A DNA stretch of 64,000 nt, from positions 2,852,001 to 2,916,000 of the forward strand of contig CAJFCV020000004.1 of the NCBI GenBank assembly GCA_904066235.2. Reading direction: 5' to 3'. Under the pieces are notes generated by a model. That model ran no database searches. It was not told where the DNA came from and was given only the letters and a program-made list of their open reading frames with translations. This DNA is from Bursaphelenchus xylophilus (taxonomy: Eukaryota; Nematoda; Chromadorea; Rhabditida; Aphelenchoididae). The position numbers and the translations under genes were made by a program. Shown one piece after another: positions 1 through 12,012 of the stretch (position 1 is its first letter; each line of letters opens with the position of its first letter).

Positions 1-475
1 TGTCTCGCTCGGCGAACGGTCGGCGAAGACTTTCAATATGAACACTTTTTCTAATTTTAGCTATTGCTAACCTTCGTTTTCTTAACCCTGGGTTATTGTA
101 ACATATAACAAACCAAAATTTGCGGCAAAGAATGAGGATCCGTAACTTTTATCTAGATATTATTGATGTGAGTGCATGTGAAATACCTCAAAATACGTGA
201 TAGACTATTCTTGGACTTTTGACCTTATCATGTTAACTAAGCCTTCTCTTAGCCTCCCCGATGCGCAAAACGACAAATTGAGGTAGCCCAAAGTACCCCC
301 TGAATTGTTGTTGACCCGAAAAGTCGTAGCGCCGCAAGAATACCCAATGGCAGATCGACAATTCCTAATTCGCGTTTTGCAGAAGCAACGGAGATTTTTC
401 CGCTTTTTTTCCCGGTGAGAGATCAACCTTTCAAAATAAATTGACAAATTTATGGCCAGAAAATCTTTTCTTTAA
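1..475 (-). repeat. Family C repeat, truncated at the window edge
   Basis: Same family as copies at 6351-6795, 8285-8585, 33157-34128 and 62937-63808. Shared landmarks are the CTTCGCCGAG-rich stretch, TTATTGTAACATA, a conserved GTGAAATACCTCAAAATA block and a GACCCGAAAAGTCG terminus. It lies within the next intron of the carboxylesterase gene. The remaining bases to 617 show nothing further. Confidence 0.7.
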
Positions 476-617
476 AATTCCTGCCTCTGCTTTGAAACAG
501 CTACAATTGGGAAAATTTGGCAGGTGCCTCAGGTAAACCATGCACTCAAAATTTAAAGAAATTCCAAGGGTAGACCCTCAATAATTATAACCCAATAAAG
601 TTATCAAAAAATCTCAC

Positions 618-3600
618 CTTTGAAAGGGAAAAGATGACCCAATAGACCCCCAACACTTGGCCGATGATAATCAAATGTGTACAAGTAAACGTCATGTCCC
701 AACTTCACCATCGACTCAGCCAAATGTATCGTGCTGTTGTTGAACATCACATCCGAGCAGAGCTTGATGATCTGCTCTTTGTATTCCAAGGACTTGGGGG
801 ACTTTGTCTCATCCAAAAACGTGGCAAATGCCTTGTCAATCAGCTCTTGTTTGGGCTGATCCAGCTTGTACTTGCTCAAGGTTTGATCCAGCACCATGGT
901 GGCGAAATCTTTGAGCGAATGGTTGATCTGTTTGGCGATTACTGAAAATGAGATTTTTTGGGTGAAAAATGGAAAAAAAGTTTTGTAAATCTCTTTTCAA
1001 TTTTGAACTCACCAAATAAAAGACTTTCCCATTTTGTGACTCCGGTTATGACCTGTTTCTTTGGCATTTCTTTCCGTAATTCGAGGAATTCTTTGGGGAA
1101 AAAGTCTCCATCAACAACTGGACACACATGAATCCGACCGTCCTTGTTGATCCTCAATTTCCTTGATGGTAATAGGCTTAGCTCGAGTTTGGATGCCGGA
1201 AGGGCCCTGAAAAAAGAGAAATTTAGTCATCATTTTTATCATCCTGGATTGTTTTAAAAAAATAATTGAGAATTTTTGTAGTAAGCCGGAGTTGGACGAT
1301 TGGGGAAAAAGACGATTGGGGAAAGGGACGATTGGGGAAAAAGACGATTGGGGAAAAGTACGATTGGGGAAACCGAAAAGTGTTATTTTTCTTCCATGCA
1401 AATGTCGAAGTTAGGATAATCGAGGGTGCTCATTTCGAAAATGACATTCATTTTTTTGATTCTTACTTTTTTCCTTAAGTAGTACTGTAAAGTAGTAATT
1501 TTTGATTTTTTTTCATAAATACTCGATTTAGGGGTTTTCGAGGGTGCTGATTTCGAAAATCATGTAAATTTTTCCTCTAGTACTACATAGTACTATTCTG
1601 ATACTATATAGTACGAAGTGAAAATATGGCTTTTGACGTTAATGGTGTTGTTTTGATGCTTAGTACTCTTCAAAAATACGTTTTTAAGACTTGGTGCTAT
1701 ACAGTACTGTCTGATACTATGTAGTACGAAGTAAAAATAGGCGTACTAAGCACCAGAACAACACCACGAACGCCTAAAGGCCAACTTTACACCTCGTACT
1801 ACATAGTATCAGGTAGTACTATATAGCACCAAGTCTTTAAAACGTGTTTTTGAAGAGTACTAAGCATCAAAACAACACCATTAACGTCAAAAGCCATATT
1901 TTGACCTCGTACTATATAGTATCAGAATAGTACTATATAATACTAGAGGAAAAATGAACATGATTTTCGAAACCAGCACCTTCGAAATCCCCTAAATCCA
2001 GTATTTTTCGAAAATTTTTAAAAAATTAGTACTTAACAGTACTACTTAAGAAAAAAAGTAAGAATCAAAAAAAAGAATGTCATTTTCGAAATGAGCACCC
2101 TCGATTATCCTAATTTCGACATTTGCATCGAAGAAAAATAATACTTTTCGGTTTCCCCAATCGTACTTTTCCCCAATCGTCTTTTTCCCCAATCGTCCCT
2201 TTCCCCAATCGTCCTTTTCCCCAATCGTCCCAGTTCCGTAGTAAGCTTATGTATGTGCGTGTGATTTGTTCGACAAAAAAATCGAGATTTTCTGTGGAAA
2301 ATTTGCCAAGTTGTGGCCGAAACGCTGTCTTTTTGTCGTCTTCAAAACTATAGTTTAATAAAACGGTTGCTTTGCAAGCCCAAGCTAAAATTTTTAGGAA
2401 ATGACACGTTACCCTAATACGCTATGCAGACAAATTTAATTATAGTCATCAAGCACTTCACTCTTACTGAAGAAGTACCCCAAATGCGACGCTCAGATTT
2501 TAATGAAACTTAACGCAAATTTAGAATAATTTTTTCTACAATATATGCGAGAATCCTAGCTGGCACAATGCAGAAAGCACGGAGATTTTTATATCAAAAG
2601 TGGAGAAAATTTTGAGATTCTTTGTCGAATTTTGGCACAAAAAATGTTATGCCTATTTCCCTATTTCTACTGTAAAAAGTCTTGTTTCCACAAAAAAATA
2701 ATTATTTCTGCAAGGCACTAGCAAAGTTATGGCCAAAAAGTGTTTTTCGCTGCGAACGCTCTCCGAGTTTCGCATGTTCTTTCGGCCGCAAAGGTCGTTC
2801 AATATCTCGGCGGCGCTTTCAAAGGGAGAGCTAAAACTTTCATGAATTCATATTTGGTCTATGCCCAAAGTGTGTGCCAAATTCAAAGAAAATCTGAGGG
2901 TCGCACTTGCGGTACTCCCTTGTTAAACAAAAATAGCAACCCACCTCAAAAACTTGACCAACTGCTCGTTGATCTCCTCATCCGTCGCTTTCTCATCGTA
3001 TTTGAATCCATTCATTGTTGTCGCAAAATAAAGCCACTCCTCCCTCATTCTCTTTGCATGCTGCCTCGAGAACGTTGCGTACGCATTTCCGGCCATCGCA
3101 ATATATCGATGGAAAAGGCCTTGAGTATGGGGCGACAGAGCTAAACAATCGACCGCTGAGCCTCCGGCACTTTGTCCAAAAATGGTGACATTGTTTGGGT
3201 CTCCGCCAAACGTCTCGATGTTATCACGGACCCATTCCAGGGCTTTGTGCATGTCCCAGAAACCGTAATTCCCGGGAGAATGATGATCGCCCGTGCAGAG
3301 GAAACCGAGAAGACCTGTCCGATAATTGAAAGTGACTACTATCACATTCTTCACGCATAAGCATCTAAATAGGCAGCTAGTACAAGTCGCACCGCTTCCA
3401 CTTACTTGCAAATATTGCTGTCTCCGTAATGTGTGCATGAATGTATCGTATATCCGCCACCATGAACAAACACCATGACCGGCAACTTCTCCCTGAGCTC
3501 CTCGACCCGACCCGGTGTGAAAACGTTGAGATAAAGACAGTCCTCTGACTTTGGTATTCGGATAAAAACTTTTTCGTGAATCATGTCCGAGTGCGGACAT

Positions 3601-4525
3601 CGAGGAGGGAGTTTTGTGCAGTCTCGGATCCCCTCCCATGGCAATGGAGGCTGGGGTTTCTGGAAATGGAAAATTTGATTTTTGAAGGTGATTTTTAGAG
3701 GTATTCGTATAAAAATCAATGAAAAAAGAGGGTTTTTTGTTACTATCGGTGTTAGATTTTCAGGATAGACTGCTAGAATACCGCTGTTTCTACAAAAAAA
3801 AAATTTTGTTCATATGCAAAAAAGTTATGGGTAATATCCGTTCTTTCATCAGGCAATATAGCTAAAGATTTCAGGGTATAATTTAAGTTTAGTTTAGTCT
3901 TCCATACAAGGTGTGTTCGAGGTAAATTCGATTTTTTTCGGCCACTTTTTTCTTCTACACTGTACCGTTCAGCACAAGTTTTATCCTTTTTTTGGACGTC
4001 AAAACGAGGAGTCTGGTGACCGGAATAGACTCTTCGCTATCGGTTTTTTACGCTTTGTCTTGATTTCACAGAGAAGACAGAGAAAAGACGCGCAAAAACG
4101 TACTCTCTCGCTCCAAACAATCCCCATTTGTTCCCCGACGAAAAGTTTTTCGTGTCTTTTTTTGGCGAATTGCCAACCCATTCATTCACCGTTTTAGAGG
4201 CCGAGAAAATTGAATTAACCCACCTTATACGAAAAATTTTAAGCCAATCTTATATTGCCCCCCTAAGGCGTTCAAATGCTTTTTTTTCAACGAATGATGA
4301 TTTTTTAAAATCCCTTTGCCAAGTTACAAAAAAAATGGTTTTCCTCACCTGAAACCTCAACTCCCCAATCGGTGGTTGAGCAAAGGGAATACTCATATAG
4401 GCACTGGCTTGTCGTCCATCCTCGAACACGTAGACTAGACCCTGTATAGCACCATTGTGTGTCTTGAGCACCTTTGTGGGCAATGCCCGTTCCACCGGTC
4501 TCAAATACGAATTGATATGGCCCAT
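618..4525 (-). CDS. Type-B carboxylesterase, 3' end beyond the window
   Basis: Alpha/beta-hydrolase that cleaves carboxylic esters. Five phase-consistent exons: 4349-4525, 3406-3659, 2945-3364, 1013-1206, 618-941 (about 456 codons). The start is ATG at 4525, three bases after a TTTAG acceptor; the N-terminus MGHINSYL fits an N-myristoylation motif (Gly2, Ser6) rather than a signal peptide, suggesting a membrane-tethered cytosolic esterase. Visible family motifs: EDCLYLNV, the oxyanion-hole [14 protein letters not shown], and the nucleophile elbow GQSAG (Ser about residue 209). The catalytic acid is probably the Glu of GVTKWES. The exon at 618 ends in phase 1 at a GTGAG donor, and the exon with the catalytic His should lie left of base 1. 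Intron 3 (1207-2944) holds a foldback transposon and a family-A MITE. Substrate cannot be inferred. Confidence 0.9.
1287..2238. mobile_element. Foldback transposon with 8-bp target duplication
   Basis: The two halves are reverse complements over several hundred bases. Each end has about five tandem copies of a GACGATTGGGGAAAA unit. Termini read CGGAGTTGG (left) and CGGAACTGG (right, inverted). TAGTAAGC is repeated directly at 1279-1286 and 2239-2246, an 8-bp target-site duplication. The interior repeats motifs like TAGTACTATATAGTA. It has no coding capacity, so it is non-autonomous. An 8-bp duplication fits hAT, P or some Mutator-like elements; the superfamily is unresolved. It lies in intron 3 of the carboxylesterase gene. 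Confidence 0.85.
2471..2921 (-). mobile_element. Family A MITE (inverted orientation)
   Basis: About 450-bp element with ends GAAGTACCCCAAATGCGAC and its inverse. Family-A copies share a terminal AGTACTCCAAGTGCGACGC, a middle CATAACTTTGCCAGTTTCG-like block and AAACTTTTCGTGCCGAAATT. Diverged relative to the copies near 7 and 11 kb. Intronic. Confidence 0.75.
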
Positions 4526-5205
4526 CACCTAAAGTTCTGAGTTAAAAAATCGAGCGAAGAAAAAGAAAATTTCAAAAAATTGAAAAAATCGCGTTTGAAA
4601 TTTCATTTTTTTTTTTTTTTGAAATCGACCGGTCGAAAAATATCAAAAAATTTCGACTTTGCACGAAAAAATAATTTTTAAAATTAGAAAAATACTTGAC
4701 GCAATACCTCGGAGCTAAATTTTTTCGACCAGTCGATAAACAGAATTTTCGAAAAATCCCGAAATTCCTCGAAAAATAAACAAAAAGTAAATTATTAAAA
4801 GCCCGCACAAGGGAGAAGGAGACGTCTTCTAATGAGCTTTGAGCCCGCTAAAAATATTCTAGTCTCTTTTTTGGGAACAAAGTTTATCGAAAGTAACAAA
4901 CCCAAAGCTTTTTTTGAGCAAACCCAAAAAAAGAGAAGCGAAAGTGATTTTGAAAGATACGAAACAGCTCATAGTGTTAAAATTGGTAGTAGATAAGAGA
5001 GAAAATTTTGAGTTTTAGAACATGAATAGTAATTGAAAAAGCCTGAAAATGTTAGCCCTTGCTTAGCAGGTGCTGTTGAAACATTCAACAATCTTTTACG
5101 GCTAGAGAGCATGGAAGATGAAGACTGCTGATTAGACAAAAAATTTTTGATGCATCAGTCTTTTCAGGGCAAAAAAATTGATTTTTTTTGCAAGAAAATT
5201 ATACA

Positions 5206-5638
5206 AAGTACCCCAAGTGCGACGCTCAGATTTTCTTTAAATTTTGCACACACGTCGGGCATAGACTAAATATCAATTCCTGAAAGTTTTACCTTGCGCT
5301 TTTCAGCAACAGCCGAGATATTCAAGATCTTCCGAGAGAGTATGCGAAACGCGGAGAACGGGCAGAGAAAAACACTTTTCGGCCATGTCTTTGCCAGTTT
5401 CGAATGGAAAAAATTATTTTTTGTGAACACATTACCCTATATGGTAGAAATAAGCATGAAACTTTTCATGCCAAAATTCGCAAAAAATGGGTCACATTTC
5501 TTCCAACTTTTGGCTAAAAATCTCGGTCCTTTCTGCAAAGCGCGAGTTAAAAGTCTAGCATATGATTTCAAAAAAATTATTCTAAATGTATCCCAAGTTT
5601 CATCAAAATCTGAGCGTCGCAGTTTGAGCACTTCCCTT
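5206..5638 (+). mobile_element. Family A MITE
   Basis: Ends AAGTACCCCAAGTGCGACGC and the inverse near 5620-5638; the same internal order as the other plus-oriented copies. Diverged from its relatives, so probably an old insertion. Confidence 0.75.
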
Positions 5639-6350
5639 ATAAGTGAAGGCCAGAAGAATTCGTACATTTCTCCGATGACTATCAAAATATTACATAAATT
5701 ATTATCAATACATCTTATTTGAAAAAATCAACCACTCCCAACAATAGAGCTCTTCACCAGCTTCGCTTAACTTTGCTTTTTTTTATGCATCTGACTCACT
5801 GTAGAATCGAGGGACACATCAAAGATTACTCACCCCAAAAATTCGCCCTCTTGAGAAGCGATAAGAAAAAAGTGCAAAACAAAAACGAAAAAACACAAAA
5901 ATTAGCCAAATCCCCGCAAGGCAATGTAATTCGAAATCAAATGTTGGCGCCCAAAATAACATTTCCAATAAAAAAGCAAAATTTGAGGGATTTCGGGGCC
6001 CGTTTCTCCGCGCCTTTTGCACGCAAATCTGGCCCATTTATATCAATGTGAAAAATGTGTCGAATGCAACGGAATGCGTTTTTGGGGCGTCATCACAGTA
6101 GCTGTAAGGAGATAATTTTTCGGAAAGGGAATCTTTGGACTTTCTTGGGGAAATAAATCTTTCTCAGCTGACGGAAGAATAGACGTAATAGAGACTTTTT
6201 AAGACACATATGTTGACAAACAGGTATAATGGTGACAATTCGAGTTACAAATTTTATAAATCTTTAATTTTTTTTAGTCTGTCGGGAAAATAATGAGCAC
6301 TCTGTCATATTGAAAATCGCATCGCCGCCGAGAAAATGAATTGTGTTGCG

Positions 6351-6795
6351 ATTTTTCGGGTCGACGACAGTTCGAGTCAACACAAAATCTTTCGATTAGG
6401 GCAGGTGGATACCCAAAAAAAGCTTGTAGAAGTGCCTACGAGGCCTGGTAAAGCCGTTGGATTTTCGGCGGAGACTTGGCAAAGGCTTGCAATATGTTCA
6501 CTATTTCTAATTTTAGCTATTACCAACGTTAGTTTACTTTACCCTGAGTTATTGTAACACATAAAATACCAAAATTCGCGACAAAAAACGAAAATCCGTA
6601 TGTTTTATCCAAATATTGTTTGAATCAGATATCAAGGAATGTAAAATACCTCAAAATAGGTGATAAGCTATCCTAGGACCCGATCAATCTTATTATTTTT
6701 ACTAACTGGGCCTTCTCCTAGCATAGAATGACGAACCGCGGCAATCCATAATTTCGTGTAACCAAACTGTCGCTGACCCGAAAGTCGAAGCGCCC
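6351..6795 (-). repeat. Family C repeat with GGGTCGACGAC termini
   Basis: Bounded by TTTTCGGGTCGACGACAG at the left and GACCCGAAAGTC at the right, which are inverted relative to one another. Internally has the AAGTGCCTACGAGGCCTGG and TTGGCAAAGGCTTGCAATAT blocks found in the other copies. About 445 bp, non-coding. Confidence 0.65.
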
Positions 6796-6850
6796 AAAAC
6801 TTTAGGTAAAATACCCAGGATGACAATTCATTTTTTTAGCCAAACATACA

Positions 6851-7296
6851 GGGGAAGTACTCCAAGTGCGACGCTCAGATTTTCTTTAAATTTTGTACAC
6901 ACGTCGGGTATGGACTAAATATCAATTCCTGAAAGTTTTAGCTCGCGCTGTGCGGGCGCCGCCGAGGTATCGAACGAGTTTTGCCGCCGAGAGAGCACGC
7001 TAAACGTGGAGAGCGGTCAGAGAGAAAAGCGCTTTTTGGCCATAACTTTAGCAGTTTCGTGCGGAAAAATTTGATTTTTTGTAGAAACATTATCCTTTAC
7101 GGTTGAAATAGGCACGAAACTTTTCGTGCCGAAATTCGGCAAAAAGTCCTAAATTTTCGCCGACTTTCGAGCTAAAAATCTCGGTTGTTTCTGCAAAGCG
7201 CGAGCTAGGATTCTCGCATGTATCTTAGAAAAAATTATTCTGAATTTGTGTCAAGTTTCATCAAAATCTGAGCGTCGCACTTGGAGTACTTCCCCT
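6851..7296 (+). mobile_element. Family A MITE, well preserved
   Basis: 446-bp element with near-perfect terminal inverted repeats: GGGGAAGTACTCCAAGTGCG and its inverse (about 33 bp in all). This and the copy at 10902 are the best references for the family. The flanks do not show an unambiguous target duplication. Confidence 0.85.
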
Positions 7297-8284
7297 GTTA
7301 GTCTATGCCAGGCGGAAATTCATAAAAATTTTTAGCTTGCGCCTTCTTATTTAGCCGGGATGTCCAAAGATCTTATACTTACCCCATTAAAAATTGCGAT
7401 ATCTAAGGTTTGGAAAGAGCTATCAAAAAACTGCGTATGCCATTTGAAAGAGCATGTCACAAACCCTATTAACGCATAAAACCAGCCGGTGGAAAGTTTT
7501 TTTCTCGTTTTGGCAACTATTTTTATATCTTTGCCGTTTCAAAAGTACACCTACCCTATTTTTGGCCAATTTTTCACAGGCTATATACAGTATCAGCCCC
7601 AGTAAAACCCCCGCCAATTCCTGAGACCGCCCGAGAAGCGCAGACCAAGCGAAGACCAACGCGTTCCAAACGAAAACAAAGTAATCTTCCCAAATCTTAA
7701 TCGTTTCCCCCTCCGATTATCTGCATTCCATCTTGGACCATTCGCGCTACGGTTCCACCAAATAAATCCATCAATAAGTTGGGCGATAAGCCCACGGACG
7801 AACTTTTATCCCCCTCAAAAAGCGAGAAAACGTCACTTAAAGTTCCCTTTTTTTCGGAAATCTTTTGAACCACTCTCGACTTTCCTCCCAGTCTCGAGGT
7901 TCGGTCCCCCCCATACGGCTTTTATCGCTCTCCCCGTTTTCGCAGAGATTTTTGGTCGACAAGTTGGGGAGGGAAATGAATTTGATACTGTTATAATAAA
8001 AGAGAGGAAACGGCCTTGTTGGGGACAGCCAACGGGGCCCCGACTTCCCCCCGCGCTTTCCCCCCATATGGATAATATTTTAGCTGATGAGCGATAAAAG
8101 CGGGAGAATTGACAAGTTTGAGGGAGAATTGAGAAGAAAGAACTTTCCAAAAATCACATTGGAAAGTGATATTTTTTTGATTTGGCAGGGAAGTGGGCTA
8201 GAGACAAAGACTAGACTTTGCAGGGAAAGTACTCACGCTCAGATTTTTTTTAGACCAATTTTTTTAAGACATACGATTACTCAA

Positions 8285-8585
8285 GCTAATAATATCTAGA
8301 TAAAATTTACTGATCCTCTTTTTTTGCTTGGTCTTTTGTATGCTGCAGTAACCCAGGGCAAAGAAAACTGGCGTTTGTTATAGCTAAAATTAGAAATAGT
8401 GGACATATTGCAAGCCTTCGCCAAGTCTCCGCCGAGCCTTCGCCGAGCGTCCGCCGACCATCCACGGCTTTGCCAGGCCTCATGGGACTTCCTACAACTT
8501 TTTTTTTTGAGTATCCACCTGCCCCGTATTGACCGATTCTGTGATGACCCGAACTGTCCTCGACCCAAAAAGTCCGGACACGTTG
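8285..8585 (+). repeat. Family C repeat, partial
   Basis: Contains CTTCGCCAAGTCTCCGCCGA, the GGCTTTGCCAGGCCTC block and a GACCCGAACTGTCCTCGACC terminus shared with copies at 33-34 kb and 63.6 kb. The left half is missing. Confidence 0.65.
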
Positions 8586-9395
8586 TTGTGGACTTGGAAA
8601 AAATTTAGACCAAGCATCTCTAAGACATCTGCAAGAGATTGTGGTTTGCAGAAACGTTAAGATATTTAGAATCTTGCCAGTCAAGCTTTTTCAGGTGCGT
8701 ATGCCTGTAACCTGCAAGCAAAGACTTCATAATTTTAAAAAAAGATCCGGAATTTTGTAGAAACTCTGAGCAACATTTTGAGCATCTCCCATGTAAAATT
8801 TCAACAAGTTTACGGATTTTTAAACCTCAACAATTCATTGCGTCAGCACTTTCCGAGCTTAAAACAACAAGTCCAACCTCCATTCCTCTTGAACCTCCTC
8901 AAATTTAAAATTAAACCCACAAGTTCAACTCTCGACAAGCCACGAAAAAATCTCATCACCAACTTTCAAAAAACAAACCCGATGAACCTAAAAATCATAC
9001 GAAAAACCAGCTCAAGACGACCCTCTCTCTCCGCCCTCCCCATTTTGCGCGCTCTCTCGCCACGGAGTTCAAGAAAAGCGGGGAGCCGTGTCCTTGAAGA
9101 AGGATATGTCCCGCCGCAAACACGCCGGTAATAACCGACGAGTGATGGTGGGAGGAGAGACTATAATCACTGTAGTTTGTGACTTTTAATTTTCCCAAAA
9201 ATTGATATCGAATTTCATGTGATTTTTGGTAGGGTTTTTGGCGAAAAGCAATTAACGAACACTGAAAACTAATTTCACTTTTTAAAAGCAGCAAAGTTAT
9301 TGACGCTTGCCGCTTGACCCACTCTCTTGTTTTTGTGTGCTCTCTCGTAAAGAACACTGTCGAATGGCACCCAAAAAAAACGTTGGCCAAACCTA

Positions 9396-9640
9396 CAGTG
9401 ACGGACATGATTTAGTGACAAAAAACGTGCCATTTTGCATCCATGAAGTATCAAAAAATGTAGCAAATTGCCTCCATCTTCAACTACAAAACTCCGTGTT
9501 GAAGGACACCCTCACAAAAAGAACGGGCGCGCTTTTGAGATCGGAGTTTTTTCACTAGGAGAGGGAGGTATTTTGCCACATTTTTTATACTTCCCCGATG
9601 CAAAATGCTACGTCTTTGGCCACTGGGTTAGGTTCGCCAT
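9396..9640. mobile_element. Family B MITE (Tc1-like, palindromic)
   Basis: Starts TA-CAGTGACGGACATG and ends with an inverse copy. The family consensus begins CAGTGGCGGACCTGATCC, flanked by TA in several copies as in Tc1/mariner elements. The two halves mirror each other through ATTTTGCATCC and AAGTATCAAAAATGT. This copy is diverged. Confidence 0.8.
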
Positions 9641-9725
9641 TATAACAGGAAATATCACCATAACACATGATGTAACATCAGTGAAAAATCTTATAATTCA
9701 CTGCATAAAAGACGTCCTTATTAAC

Positions 9726-10143
9726 AAGGGAAGTGTTCTAAGTGAGATGCTCAGATTTTCTTGAAATTTTGTACACAGGTCAATCATGAACTGAGTATCA
9801 ATGCCTAAAAATTTTATCCCGCGCTTTGCAGGCGTAGCCGAGATATTGAACCATCTTTGTGGCCGAGGGATTACGCTAAACATGGAGCGGACAGAGAGAA
9901 AAACACGGCCATATCTTTGCCAGTTTCGCACGGGAAAAATTAATTTTTTGTGGAAACATTATTCTCTATGATAGAAATAAGTATGAAACTTTTCATGCCA
10001 AGGTTCGCCAAAAAAATTCGTATTTTAGCAGAATTTTTGGTCTAAAAATCCGAGCTAGAAACCTCGCAAATGTCTAAAAAATCATTCTAAATTTGTCCCA
10101 CGTTTTGTCAAAAACTGAGCGTCGCACTTGCAGTACTTCCCCT
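9726..10143 (+). mobile_element. Family A MITE, diverged
   Basis: Ends AAGGGAAGTGTTCTAAGTG and GCGTCGCACTTGCAGTACTT; recognisable internal blocks of family A, with several deletions. Confidence 0.7.
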
Positions 10144-10477
10144 ATATGGAATTTTTCAAAAAAAGTTGATTTTACGGGTCGTGATAAAATCACTACTGAA
10201 CATACATATATACATGTAATAGTCCTCAATTTTGATGACATAGCCTTCACAACAACCCTTAGACATTCGTTTTCAAACCGGAACACATTGTAACACCTTC
10301 AACCACCAGTTTTCCCTCCCACGAAGTTCAAATTTCTCCCCGCGTTTTCAAAAACGTCGTTTAATTTTTGCAACAAACGAAAAGATGGACTATTTATTAC
10401 AACGCCCGCTGCCCAAAAACCATCTCAAAAACGTTTCGCATTTAAACCGTCAACTTTACTAACTACCGAAGCTTGTA

Positions 10478-12012
10478 ATGAGATTCAGTTTCCTCGGTCT
10501 AATTTTGCTGCTTTGTATCTCTCCAATTCTTACAATTCCACCACCGCCCGAAGGCATGGTTATGATGAACAGTAAGTCCGGATTTTTCGTGCAATATGAT
10601 GCCGGTTTTTTTTTTGTTTTGTTATTTATCGTTCTTTCTTCGGTCTTTTTTCGGACTGTCGCTCGCACTGTGACTTTTTCTGCACAGTGTAAGTGGCTGG
10701 AGTGATTTTCGCGACCTGCACTGTGCGAAAAAGTTCAATTTGCACCGTGCCATCGGTCCGCAAGTGGCTGCAATGATTTCCGTTTTTCCCCAATTGACTT
10801 TATTTGTTAGTAAGAGATACAACCTTGATATTTCAAGGCCAACAGACAACAAATTGAACATCATCATATTCTTTTAGGAAGCAAATTGTACAAAACTGGC
10901 AGGGGAAGTACTCCAAGTGCGACGCTCAGATTTTCTTTAAATTTTGTACACACGTCGGGTATGGACTAAATATCAATTCCTGAAAGTTTTACCTCGCTCT
11001 TTGCAAGCGCCTTCGAGATATTGAACGATTTTTGCCGCCGAGAGAGTACGCTAAACATGGAGAGCGGACAGAGAGAAAAGCGCTTTTCGGCCAGAACTTT
11101 GGCAGTTTCGTGTGGAAAAATTTGATTTTTTGTAGAAACATTATCCTTTACGGTAGAAATAGGCATGAAACTTTTCGTGCCGAAATTCGGCAAAAAGTCC
11201 TAAATTTTGGCCAACTTTCGATCTAAAAATCTCGGTTGTTTCTGCAAAGCGCGAGCTAGGATTCTCGCATATATCTTAGAAAAAATTATTCTAAATTTGT
11301 GCCAAGTTTCATCAAAATCTGAGCGTCGCACTTGGAGTACTTCCCCTCCAAGTGCGTTAGTAAGTTAGTAAGAGATACAACCTTGATATTTCAAGGCCAA
11401 AAGACAACAAATTGAACATCATCATATTCTTTTAGGAAGCAAATTGTACAAAAATTAGTACTACTCACAAAGGAAGTACCCCAAGTGCAACGCTCCGATT
11501 TTCTTTAAATTTTGTACACACGTCGGGTACGGACTAAATATCAATTCCTGAAAGTTTTACCTCGCTCTTTGCCAGCGCCTTCAAAATATTGAACGATTTT
11601 TGCCGCCGAGAGAGTACGCTAAACATGGAGAGCGGACAGAGAGAAAAACACTTTTTGGCCATAACTTTGCTAGCTTCGTGCGGAAAAAAAATGATTTTTT
11701 GTGGAAACACTACCCTCTATGGTAGAAATAGGCACGAAAATTTTCGTGCCGAAATTCGGCAAAAAAATATTCGAAATTTGTGCCAAGTTTCAACAAAATG
11801 TGAGCGTCGCACTTGGGGTACTTCTCCTGTCAGTTGAAAAATCTTTTTACAAATTCTAATCAGACATTACCTGATAAAATAATACTCATTCAAGTTCATA
11901 ACATCCTTTACTTTCAGGTCTACCAAGTTTCAGCGGCTTAAACGGCGGTGGATCTCTCAGTTTCTTCTCGCCCTCCCTATCAAAAGGTCGACCAATAAAA
12001 CATGACAACTAA
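10478..12012 (+). CDS. Small secreted peptide (62 aa), unknown function
   Basis: Two exons, 10478-10571 and 11918-12012, joined in phase 1. The first encodes a clear signal peptide (MRFSFLGLILLLCISPIL, cleavage likely after the following Thr-Ile or nearby). The mature part of about 40 residues starts IPPPPEGM, has a Gly/Ser-rich middle (FSGLNGGGSLSFF) and ends SKGRPIKHDN. There are no cysteines after the signal region, so it is not a disulfide-rich peptide. Donor GTAAGT and acceptor CTTTCAG are canonical. The 1.35-kb intron carries a tandem duplication with two family-A MITEs. It could be a neuropeptide-like or cuticle-associated secreted peptide, but no processing sites settle this. Family not recognised. 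Confidence 0.6.
10663..10785 (-). repeat. CACAGTGC-type repeat (family D)
   Basis: Several palindromic GCACAGTGC/GCACGGTGC words spaced 15-40 bp apart, as at 14094, 14600 and 32905 but in the opposite orientation. Intronic. Confidence 0.55.
10902..11347 (+). mobile_element. Family A MITE, well preserved
   Basis: 446 bp, terminal GGGGAAGTACTCCAAGTGCG and its inverse, closely similar to the copy at 6851-7296. In the intron of the small secreted peptide gene. Confidence 0.85.
11470..11829 (+). mobile_element. Family A MITE with internal deletion
   Basis: Has both termini, but lacks about 85 bp before the right end compared with the adjacent copy. Second member of the tandem duplication. Confidence 0.8.

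Larger units (their letters stand above)
4526..10477. other. Gene-free, repeat-rich intergenic region
   Basis: About 6 kb between the carboxylesterase and the small secreted peptide gene. I see no exon with splice signals or family motifs. It holds family A copies (5206-5638, 6851-7296, a remnant at 8224-8250, 9726-10143), family C copies (6351-6795, 8285-8585) and family B copy 9396-9640. 4604-4770 carries TCGACCGGTCGAAAA-type inverted repeats also seen near 49755. Promoters of both flanking genes must lie at its ends, but I cannot define them. Confidence 0.6.
10805..11829 (+). repeat. Tandem segmental duplication, about 0.55-kb unit
   Basis: The unique sequence at 10805-10895 (TTAGTAAGAGATACAACC ... 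GCAAATTGTACAAAA) recurs almost unchanged at about 11363-11453. Each copy is followed by a family-A MITE. The second MITE has a large internal deletion near 11765. Confidence 0.85.

Noticed and set aside
1294..2231. Regular short repeats at 1.3 and 2.2 kb as a CRISPR-like array
   Set aside because: Units are directly adjacent with no spacers, mirrored at both ends of a transposon, in a eukaryotic intron.
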